A stretch of 6,482 bases of DNA from Acidimicrobium sp. UBA3029 (GTDB lineage: Bacteria > Actinomycetota > Acidimicrobiia > Acidimicrobiales > Ilumatobacteraceae): the NCBI GenBank assembly GCA_002367695.1, contig DFDK01000045.1:6805-13286 (forward strand), given 5' to 3'. Below the pieces are notes generated by a model. It was not told the DNA's origin, did not search any database, and saw only the letters and a program-made list of their open reading frames with translations. How positions within the stretch are numbered: the stretch's first letter is position 1; the number at the start of each line of letters is the position of its first letter. Shown here one piece after another: positions 1-5,365 of this stretch. A program made the translations under genes and the position numbers.

Positions 1-725
1 TACCTCGTGCTGTATTCACGTAAACTTGGAACCAAACCTTGGGCCATTCGTTCGCTTTGTAGTCGCAACATGTACAACACATCGGTGCTTCCGAGCACGG
101 CATCCAAATCATTACTAACTTTCACTGGCCAATGATCGATGTTTAATGGCAGAAGTGTTGGAGGGGCGACCAATGTGATGTGTGCCCCGAGCATATGAAA
201 GGCCTGAATGTTGCTTCGTGCGACTCGGCTGTGTTTGATATCGCCAACGATTGTCAGATTGAGTCCAGTTAGATCTTGCTTACCGAGAGCCTCACGAACC
301 GTAAAGCAATCTACAAGTGCTTGCGTTGGGTGCTGATGTGCGCCATCGCCAGCATTCACGATCGATGCGTTTGTCCATTGCGAAATTTGCCACGGCACAC
401 CAACCGATTTGTGGCGTACAACAAATGCATCAACGCCCATGTCGGTGATGGTTTCAATTGTGTCGCGCAAACTTTCGCCCTTGTTGACACTCGATATAGA
501 AACACTGAAATTCATTGTCTCTGCCGACAGACGCTTAGCGGCAGTTTCAAAACTCAATCGTGTTCGAGTCGAGTCTTCAAAAAATAAACTCACCACCGTC
601 TTGCCACGCAGCGCCGGTACTTTAGGCACTGATCGCGTATTAATCTCTGCCATGCTCTCTGTGAGCTTGAGTATGCGCGCCACTCCATCTGTGCCCAACT
701 CAGAGATCGAACGCAGATGTTTCAC
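1..725 (-). CDS. pyrB: Aspartate carbamoyltransferase catalytic chain, 3' end beyond window
   Basis: Catalyses the committed step of cytoplasmic pyrimidine synthesis: carbamoyl phosphate plus L-aspartate to N-carbamoylaspartate. I translated 241 residues; the family is usually about 305-320, so roughly the last quarter lies off the left edge. Visible family motifs are the carbamoyl-phosphate loop FFEDSTRTR (residues 48-56), SVNKGES with K82 (the 80s loop), the HPTQAL motif (132-137) after NAGDGAHQ, GDIKHSR (161-167), and LRLQSER (220-226), whose R and Q match aspartate-binding residues of E. coli PyrB. The start is GTG at 725. It overlaps the pyrR stop as GTGA and has a strong Shine-Dalgarno, GGAGGGG, seven bases upstream, so translation is probably coupled to pyrR. 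No regulatory chain (pyrI) is visible. Regulation is likely through PyrR acting on the shared leader. Identification is very secure; the start is well supported. Confidence 0.96.
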   Translation of the reverse strand, partial: MKHLRSISELGTDGVARILKLTESMAEINTRSVPKVPALRGKTVVSLFFEDSTRTRLSFETAAKRLSAETMNFSVSISSVNKGESLRDTIETITDMGVDAFVVRHKSVGVPWQISQWTNASIVNAGDGAHQHPTQALVDCFTVREALGKQDLTGLNLTIVGDIKHSRVARSNIQAFHMLGAHITLVAPPTLLPLNIDHWPVKVSNDLDAVLGSTDVLYMLRLQSERMAQGLVPSLREYSTR

Positions 726-1267
726 GATTCTGCCCCTCCAGCCGTCGTAACGATTACACCATCTGCCGAGACGTTTACTTCATCTGTCGTCTGAGTTGGC
801 ATGTTCTTACCCACATAATCAGGACGTATGGGTAGCTCACGATGTCCACGATCAACCAACACAGCCAGTTGCACCGCACGCGGTCGACCAAAGTTATTCA
901 AACCTTCGAGTGCCGCACGCACCGTTCTTCCGGTGTACAGAACGTCATCTATCAACACAACAGTTGCACCGGTGATATCACAAGGAATATGGCTAGCTGA
1001 ACCCGCCACAACAGGTCGCAGACCAATGTCATCGCGATACATAGTCGGGTCAAGCGAACCTACTGGCACCGAAAAGTTCGGCTCAATCATTGAGATGCGT
1101 TCTCCTAAAGCTTCCGCAATCCATGTTCCGCCACGTTGCAGACCGACTAAAACGACGTGTTCGATACCGTGATTGCGCTCCACAATTTCATGGGCAATGC
1201 GACTGATAGCTCGAGCGACATCTGGGCCAGACATGACGGCAACTGCCGATTGTGGTGCACTGCTCAC
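722..1267 (-). CDS. pyrR: PyrR, pyrimidine operon regulator / uracil phosphoribosyltransferase-type protein
   Basis: 181 residues, the usual PyrR length. PyrR binds pyr leader RNA when charged with UMP/UTP and lowers pyr expression; many members also convert uracil and PRPP to UMP. The sequence aligns along its length with my memory of Bacillus subtilis PyrR: SRIAHEIVERN (22-32), LVGLQRGG (40-47), MYRDDIG (76-82), the PRPP-binding loop IDDVLYTGRTVRA (106-118), and the PyrR-typical tail VDRGHRELPIRPDYVGKN (138-155). The start is GTG at 1267, five bases after GAAGGGA. An internal ATG at codon 12 would leave only the short stretch before SGPDVAR and has no better ribosome site; the GTG start gives an N-terminus like that of B. 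subtilis PyrR plus four residues. Its stop overlaps the pyrB start. A PyrR-type RNA hairpin lies directly upstream, pointing to autoregulation. Confidence 0.96.
   Translation of the reverse strand: MSSAPQSAVAVMSGPDVARAISRIAHEIVERNHGIEHVVLVGLQRGGTWIAEALGERISMIEPNFSVPVGSLDPTMYRDDIGLRPVVAGSASHIPCDITGATVVLIDDVLYTGRTVRAALEGLNNFGRPRAVQLAVLVDRGHRELPIRPDYVGKNMPTQTTDEVNVSADGVIVTTAGGAES
733..739 (-). promoter_or_regulatory. Shine-Dalgarno of pyrB
   Basis: The minus strand reads GGAGGGG, then seven bases, then the GTG start at 725. This is one of the strongest ribosome-binding sites in the window. It fixes the GTG as the pyrB start although it lies inside the last codons of pyrR. Confidence 0.8.
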
Positions 1268-1272
1268 TGTTA

Positions 1273-1279
1273 TCCCTTC
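1273..1279 (-). promoter_or_regulatory. Shine-Dalgarno of pyrR
   Basis: The minus strand reads GAAGGGA five bases before the GTG start at 1267. It begins two bases after the 3' arm of the hairpin at 1282-1301, so a protein bound to that hairpin could hinder ribosome access. This placement is the physical basis for proposing repression at translation. Confidence 0.75.
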
Positions 1280-1281
1280 GT

Positions 1282-1301
1282 TTGAACCTCACAGGGTTCA
1301 A
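1282..1301 (-). promoter_or_regulatory. Candidate PyrR-binding RNA hairpin in the pyr leader
   Basis: On the minus strand TTGAACC - CTGTGA - GGTTCAA forms a perfect 7-bp stem with a six-base loop. The core AACCCTGTGAGGTT (1285-1298) fits the Bacillus PyrR-binding consensus as I remember it, ARUCCNGNGAGGYU, at every position but one. At that position U is replaced by C, which changes a wobble pair with G into a Watson-Crick pair, so the structure is kept. The hexaloop CTGTGA fits CNGNGA exactly. The hairpin sits two bases upstream of the pyrR Shine-Dalgarno. No run of T follows, so it is not an intrinsic terminator. Repression of pyr translation by PyrR is known in Mycobacterium smegmatis; the same mechanism here is inference. 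Confidence 0.8.
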
Positions 1302-1334
1302 TTAACGACCTACATTCCGATGAATGCGTCACTG

Positions 1335-1340
1335 ACTGTA
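1335..1340 (-). promoter_or_regulatory. Possible -10 element of a pyrR-pyrB promoter
   Basis: The minus strand reads TGCTACAGT: a TACAGT hexamer with an extended-10 TG one base before it. It lies just after the DUF2079 stop codon. It would place the RNA start near 1328 and give a leader of about 60 bases containing the whole PyrR hairpin. I see no convincing -35 hexamer at the usual distance, so this is a weak call, and the pyr genes could also be reached by read-through from upstream. Confidence 0.3.
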
Positions 1341-1347
1341 GCACCTA

Positions 1348-2778
1348 TTAGCGATGGCGATACAGGATCCACCACTCATTAGATGCAACGACTACATAGT
1401 CGTGGATTTCCGCTCGCCACACCTGTTCGGATTCCATCGAGAGCGCAATTGGCAACATCACGTATTCAATTTCATTAGCGAAAACTAGTCTGTCCCCCGC
1501 TGCAAAGACATCTGGACCATACAGCGCGCGTTGAAACGGGTTAGGAAAAACATATATACGATTTCGGCGAGCCAGCTGCGCAGACAACGGATGAAATACC
1601 GAAATCACAGCGTCAGGAGGAATTTGAGAGAATAATTCATGTGCCGCTGCAACAGCTGGGCTCGATGGAGGAAACTTCTGAATTTGGTTGTGCGCAAATG
1701 GCAGAGGTGCCAGTAGAAGGGCTGAAATAATTGATGCCACCCCAACAACCAATGTCGCCTTGCGACGAGCCGATTTGCTCAGCCGTCCAATTGCATAAAC
1801 ATTGCCAAAAACCAGAATCGGTGCAACAACCAATGAATAATGATAATGAATTTGGTATTGATAGTAAAAGGTGCTGACAATATTAGAAAACAACACCACG
1901 AACCCGACCAATGCAACACTTGGAGCAATGAAGAACATGCCACCCGTCGGCAACAACATTTGCATCAGATACGTCAATCGACCATCGCTTGTGAGATAAC
2001 GCAACAACGTGATCGGCGAAGTAAATGCAGTCCTCACAAGACCATCGACACCGCCAAATGGTATGCGCCATGAATTTCTAAATGCCGTTCCGGTCAAGCC
2101 ACGAATCACGACAAGAAAACAAAACAACGCTGCGCCAATAGAACCAATCACTGTTGCAACGCCAATTCTCACATCACGACGTAATGCCACCCACACCCCA
2201 ATTGGCGCCACCACCAGTAGCACGTCTTCCTTGACCAGTAATGCCAACAGAACAGCGCCTATGTACCACCGCCATTTACGATTTAGAGCAGCCCAGAGAG
2301 CCACCGCAATGAATAGACCCAAAAATGAATCTGGGTGGAAATTCTCTACATTCGTCCAACTGACTGCCGGATAGAGCAGATATGTACACGCGAACACGCA
2401 ACCAAGCGCATCGCTCTCCAATTGTTTTCGAGCAAATGCGTACACGGGTATGGCTCCACTAGCAATAACAACCGACTGAACAACAAATAGCAGACTCGTT
2501 GACGAAAACACCCACATGAGTGGCACGAGTAGCAGCAGAATAAATGAAGTGTGGTCACCGAATAGATTGCGCCCCATCAGCGTCACAAACGGAGTTTGGC
2601 CTCGTGACAATAACCAAATACCTTGGTCGTACAAACCAAAGTCATATGCCGAAGTACCAATACCGCGATGAATTTGGACAGTCGTGTAACTGAAGTAGCT
2701 GGCGTACGCCACAATTACTACACAAACTACAAGAGTCCATGACGAAATGCGTCGGACCCCTGCAGACAAACGGTTCAT
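1348..2778 (-). CDS. DUF2079 polytopic membrane protein, probable GT-C-like fold, function unknown
   Basis: 476 residues, inner membrane. About ten hydrophobic segments are visible, roughly at residues 13-35, 77-95, 97-117, 122-140, 151-166, 171-197, 204-226, 282-303, 313-331 and 341-360, followed by a soluble C-terminal part of about 115 residues. Motifs I associate with DUF2079 are YDFGLYDQGIWLLSRG (45-60) with acidic D46 and D51 in the first outer loop, FGDHTSF (73-79), ENFHPDSF (145-152), LLVKEDVLL (180-188), the late HYHYS (311-315), and SVFHPLSAQLARRNRIYVFP (393-412) in the tail. The acidic outer loop recalls GT-C glycosyltransferases that use polyprenyl-phosphate sugars, but no substrate can be named. 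It starts with ATG two bases after the nusB stop and has no clear Shine-Dalgarno, so translation is probably coupled. Family assignment is good; function is open. Confidence 0.88.
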   Translation of the reverse strand: MNRLSAGVRRISSWTLVVCVVIVAYASYFSYTTVQIHRGIGTSAYDFGLYDQGIWLLSRGQTPFVTLMGRNLFGDHTSFILLLLVPLMWVFSSTSLLFVVQSVVIASGAIPVYAFARKQLESDALGCVFACTYLLYPAVSWTNVENFHPDSFLGLFIAVALWAALNRKWRWYIGAVLLALLVKEDVLLVVAPIGVWVALRRDVRIGVATVIGSIGAALFCFLVVIRGLTGTAFRNSWRIPFGGVDGLVRTAFTSPITLLRYLTSDGRLTYLMQMLLPTGGMFFIAPSVALVGFVVLFSNIVSTFYYQYQIHYHYSLVVAPILVFGNVYAIGRLSKSARRKATLVVGVASIISALLLAPLPFAHNQIQKFPPSSPAVAAAHELFSQIPPDAVISVFHPLSAQLARRNRIYVFPNPFQRALYGPDVFAAGDRLVFANEIEYVMLPIALSMESEQVWRAEIHDYVVVASNEWWILYRHR

Positions 2779-2780
2779 TG

Positions 2781-3209
2781 CTACGAAGTGACGCGAACCA
2801 CTTTAGAGATAGCAGATAACACGCCGTTTACAAAGCGCCCAGAATCGTCTGTCGAAAATGTCTTAGCAAGTTCGACTGCCTCGTTGATAACGACAGCAAC
2901 CGGTACATCATGGCTGTACGACAGCTCGTACACGGCCATTCTTAAAACATTTCGGTCAATCACTGGCATGCGAGCAAGTGTCCAGCCATTTGCACACTCC
3001 ACAATATGGCCGTCCAACTCATCCAGATGAGTCGATACACCCGTCACAATCTCTGTCGTCAGATCATCAACGCTTAACACCTGTATTGCAAGCACTTCGG
3101 TACCAGTCAACCCTTTGGTATCTGCCTCATACAAAATATGCATAGCACGCTCGCGGGCATCCGAGCGAGCAGATTTGCCACCCGCGCGAGGTTTTTTGTC
3201 GGCCGTCAC
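2781..3209 (-). CDS. nusB: Transcription antitermination factor NusB
   Basis: 142 residues, a normal NusB length. NusB pairs with NusE (ribosomal protein S10), binds boxA RNA and keeps RNA polymerase processive on rRNA operons. A basic N-terminal tail (K5, K6, R8, K12, R15) leads into the arginine-rich ARERAMHILYEAD (18-30), the usual RNA-contacting helix. The C-terminal half has the family pattern MPVIDRNVLRMAVYEL (81-96), DVPVAVVINEAVELAK (101-116) and the closing FSTDDSGRFVNGVLSAI (118-134). The start is GTG at 3209, two bases after the efp stop, without a recognisable Shine-Dalgarno. No in-frame ATG precedes the conserved helix, so the GTG is the only sensible start and reinitiation after efp is likely. 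efp-nusB adjacency is common in bacteria. Confidence 0.95.
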   Translation of the reverse strand: MTADKKPRAGGKSARSDARERAMHILYEADTKGLTGTEVLAIQVLSVDDLTTEIVTGVSTHLDELDGHIVECANGWTLARMPVIDRNVLRMAVYELSYSHDVPVAVVINEAVELAKTFSTDDSGRFVNGVLSAISKVVRVTS

Positions 3210-3211
3210 GG

Positions 3212-3775
3212 TCAGACGCGAGTCACATATTCTGCAGTGCGAGTATCCACTTTGACTCGATCACCAATGTTGACGAACAAAGGAACTTGAATTACTTTGC
3301 CTGTCTGCAACGTAGCTGGCTTACGTGCACCAGACACTCGATCACCTTGCATGCCAGGCTCGGTGAATGTTATTTCAAGCTCAACCGAAGGTGGGATTTC
3401 GACGCTGACGATTTCGTCACCATAACTCGCAATCATCGCTATTGCGTTCTCAATCAAGTAGTCAGCAGCCTCACCAAGTGCTACAGGCTTGATTGTCAGT
3501 TGGTCATAGGTTACGTTGTCCATGAAAACGTAGTCATCGCCGTCTTTGTACAAAAACTGCATGTCGCGCTTGTCGAGAATTGCCTGTTCAACTTTGATTC
3601 CGGCGTTAAACGTGCGCTCCAACATATTGCCGGTACGTAAATTGCGCAACTTTGTACGCACAAATGCACCACCCTTGCCAGGCTTCACGTGTTGAAATTC
3701 GACAACGGTGTACAACGTGTTATCGATGTTGAGGGAAACTCCGTTTTTTAGATCGTTGGTCGAGATGGCAGGCAC
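3212..3775 (-). CDS. efp: Elongation factor P
   Basis: 187 residues from the chosen start, the standard EF-P size. EF-P enters the ribosome next to the P-site tRNA and relieves stalling at consecutive prolines. Domain I carries STNDLKNG (5-12) and the tip loop HVKPGKGGAFVRTKL (29-43) with K34 at the tip; domain II includes the ERTFNAG segment (53-59); domain III ends with the family signature KPATLQTGKVIQVPLFVNIG (152-171) and DTRTAEYVTRV. The frame stays open up to 3937, but residues before GTG 3775 do not resemble EF-P and are a shadow of the upstream peptidase gene. GTG 3775 is preceded at five bases by GAAAGAG. The start lies 28 bases inside the peptidase gene. The enzyme that would modify K34, if any, is not in the window. 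Confidence 0.96.
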   Translation of the reverse strand: MPAISTNDLKNGVSLNIDNTLYTVVEFQHVKPGKGGAFVRTKLRNLRTGNMLERTFNAGIKVEQAILDKRDMQFLYKDGDDYVFMDNVTYDQLTIKPVALGEAADYLIENAIAMIASYGDEIVSVEIPPSVELEITFTEPGMQGDRVSGARKPATLQTGKVIQVPLFVNIGDRVKVDTRTAEYVTRV

Positions 3776-4902
3776 AAAGACTCTTTCTGACTCAGGGTGA
3801 GGGTTCGGCTGGATGTTGCGGTTACAAGGATCAAATCCTCTATCCGCACACCTCCAACACCTACACGATAGACCCCAGGCTCTACGGTCACCACCTCGCC
3901 ACACTGCAAAGGCTCGATGAAGTCGGTGCGCACCCATGGCATTTCATGAATTTGAAGTCCGACACCGTGTCCAGTGCCATGAACAAAATCTGGCCCGTAC
4001 CCAGCTTGCTTAATGATGCTGCGACACACCTCGTCGATCGATGCGCCGCTCACACCAGGTCGAACAGCCAGCACTCCCTCGCGTTGCGCATAGAGCACAA
4101 GATCATGGATCGCAGCAAGCTCGGACGAAACCTCTCCGATCAAAAATGTGCGAGTCATATCTGAGTGATAACCATCGACGAGGCCACCAACATCAATTAC
4201 TACAGAATCACCTTCGCGGATAATGGTGCCCGTGGGGCGATGATGAGGTTTGACGGAGTTAACACCAGTTGCCACAATCGTTTCATAACTTGGCCCATCG
4301 GCACCAAATCGACGCATTTTGTACTCAAGTTCGTCGCGTACATCTCGCTCGGATATTTCGAAAGACGATGCGTCTTCAAGCATCAACTGAACTTCTGCCA
4401 AAGCCATATCGGTAGCGCGTGACGCCAATTGCATGCGCGCAATTTCGGCGTCTGTTTTGACTCTGCGTAACTGTTGGACTACGCCGTTAACGGCAACAAA
4501 CGCGCAAGGAATTTGCGCAACAATCATCTCAAAATTGAGCACCGTCACATCACTCGAATCGAAGCCACAGATATTACTTCCCTCAAGTTCTCTCGAGAGT
4601 TGTCCAATCTGCAGAGACTGTGTTCGAGCTTCGACCACCCTCGCTGAAGCACCCGACATATGGATCTGATCAATCGCTTGCTGTGTGTAACGACCATCGA
4701 CGATCAGAATTGAGTCGTTGTCTTTTATCAACAACAGTGCAGTCGACCCAGTGAAGCCGGTAAGCCAACGAATATTATCCATTGACAGAACCACGAGCGC
4801 ATTCACCCCATACGAATCTTGTGCAATCTCAAGGACTCGCTGCAATCGATCGGTCACCAATAACGGCGGCAATGATGAAAATTGTGGCGAATTCAAGTCC
4901 AC
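3748..4902 (-). CDS. pepP: M24-family metallopeptidase, probable Xaa-Pro aminopeptidase
   Basis: 384 residues. It probably removes an N-terminal residue preceding proline from peptides in the cytoplasm. An N-terminal creatinase-like domain (about 15-145, with NIRWLTGFTGS at 43-53) precedes the pita-bread catalytic domain (about 150-370). The five metal ligands can be assigned: D237 (VVIDVGG), D248 (HSDMTRT), H312 (HGTGHGVG), E341 (VEPGVY) and E355 (RIEDL). H308 and H319 match the accessory catalytic histidines of E. coli PepP. Length and domains fit the short PepP/YqhT/PepQ-like group next to efp in many bacteria; exact specificity, aminopeptidase versus prolidase, cannot be read from sequence. 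The start is GTG at 4902, four bases after AGGAAAG, which itself overlaps the aroQ stop. The last nine codons overlap the efp start. Confidence 0.9.
   Translation of the reverse strand: MDLNSPQFSSLPPLLVTDRLQRVLEIAQDSYGVNALVVLSMDNIRWLTGFTGSTALLLIKDNDSILIVDGRYTQQAIDQIHMSGASARVVEARTQSLQIGQLSRELEGSNICGFDSSDVTVLNFEMIVAQIPCAFVAVNGVVQQLRRVKTDAEIARMQLASRATDMALAEVQLMLEDASSFEISERDVRDELEYKMRRFGADGPSYETIVATGVNSVKPHHRPTGTIIREGDSVVIDVGGLVDGYHSDMTRTFLIGEVSSELAAIHDLVLYAQREGVLAVRPGVSGASIDEVCRSIIKQAGYGPDFVHGTGHGVGLQIHEMPWVRTDFIEPLQCGEVVTVEPGVYRVGVGGVRIEDLILVTATSSRTLTLSQKESLCLPSRPTI
3781..3787 (-). promoter_or_regulatory. Weak Shine-Dalgarno deciding the efp start
   Basis: GAAAGAG on the minus strand lies five bases before GTG 3775, inside the 3' end of the peptidase gene. 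It is a modest match, but together with the EF-P N-terminal alignment it favours GTG 3775 over the farther upstream starts in the same open frame. Confidence 0.5.
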
Positions 4903-4906
4903 AAAA

Positions 4907-4913
4907 CTTTCCT
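4907..4913 (-). promoter_or_regulatory. Shine-Dalgarno of the M24 peptidase gene
   Basis: AGGAAAG on the minus strand, four bases before GTG 4902. It shares bases with the TAG stop of aroQ, so ribosomes finishing aroQ end on the site used for the next gene. Confidence 0.65.
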
Positions 4914-5361
4914 ATTTGTTGTCAAGGTAGTGCGCAATAGCTTGCACACCAAGCACATAACTCTGTTGACCGAAGCCTGCAATGGTGCCAATCACATGAG
5001 GAGCAACAACGCTCGTGTGTCGCCACGACTCACGCGATTGCGGGTTCGAGATGTGCACTTCAACTACTGGCCCATCAAATGCATTGAGCGCATCAGAAAT
5101 ACTCCACGCATAATGGGTAAATGCACCAGGATTAATTATGATCGCTGAATATTCGGTGCGAGCGTCATGAATTTTGTCAACCAATTCAGAAGCGCTATTA
5201 CTTTGAAATGCGTCCAATGTAAAACCAGCTGCAACGGCTGCCTCCGAAGCAACAGCAATGTGATCTTGCAGCGTTTCTTTGCCATAAATCTCTGGCTCGC
5301 GGGAGCCAAGCAAATTGAGATTTGGCCCGTTTAGCAATAAAATCTTGGTCGCACGAGACAT
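4912..5361 (-). CDS. aroQ: Type II 3-dehydroquinate dehydratase
   Basis: 149 residues, the usual size for the small dodecameric type II enzyme, which converts 3-dehydroquinate to 3-dehydroshikimate (third shikimate step). Catalytic residues are in place by comparison with the Mycobacterium tuberculosis enzyme: N14 in LNGPNLNLLG (10-19), R21 and the proton-abstracting Y26 in SREPEIYG (20-27), N77 and H83 in INPGAFTHYA (76-85), H103 in EVHISN (101-106), and R114 in WRHTS. The loop QSNSASEL (53-60) is more like the actinobacterial QSDSEAQL than the common QSNHEGEL. It starts at ATG four bases after the aroB stop, with no strong Shine-Dalgarno, and directly follows the enzyme that makes its substrate. 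Confidence 0.96.
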   Translation of the reverse strand: MSRATKILLLNGPNLNLLGSREPEIYGKETLQDHIAVASEAAVAAGFTLDAFQSNSASELVDKIHDARTEYSAIIINPGAFTHYAWSISDALNAFDGPVVEVHISNPQSRESWRHTSVVAPHVIGTIAGFGQQSYVLGVQAIAHYLDNK

Positions 5362-5365
5362 GTTC

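Larger units (their letters stand above)
1268..1347 (-). other. 80-nt intergenic leader between the DUF2079 gene and pyrR
   Basis: This is the only intergenic stretch in the window longer than nine bases. It holds the PyrR-type hairpin, the pyrR ribosome site and a possible -10 element. I see no intrinsic terminator for the upstream genes: the sole hairpin lacks a following T-run. Read-through from the aro-nusB-DUF2079 transcript into pyrR-pyrB therefore cannot be excluded. Confidence 0.7.

Noticed and set aside
828..1172. 114-codon plus-strand open frame opposite pyrR, and similar ones opposite pyrB, the DUF2079 gene, efp and aroB
   Set aside because: Each lies antisense to a gene with clear family motifs, shows no recognisable domain, and has no convincing ribosome site.
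1282..1301. Hairpin read as an intrinsic terminator for the upstream operon
   Set aside because: No T-tract follows on the minus strand and the stem has only four GC pairs' worth of strength at the loop end; the loop sequence instead matches the PyrR site.
1310..1315. ATG-TAG minimal open frame in the pyr leader
   Set aside because: A start followed directly by a stop is easily produced by chance, and no clear ribosome site precedes it.
3148..3167. Inverted repeat CGCTCG / CGAGCG near the 5' end of nusB
   Set aside because: It arises from repeated arginine, alanine and serine codons in the basic N-terminal helix; there is no T-run and no positional logic for a regulatory hairpin.
3776..3937. 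N-terminal extension of the EF-P open frame
   Set aside because: Its residues (rich in Arg, Trp and Cys) resemble no EF-P and are the out-of-frame reading of the conserved C-terminal part of the M24 peptidase.
5293..5308. Perfect 6-bp inverted repeat TGGCTC / GAGCCA with a 4-base loop inside aroQ
   Set aside because: It lies in codons for the conserved LGSREPEIYG motif, is not followed by a T-run, and is best explained by protein constraint.
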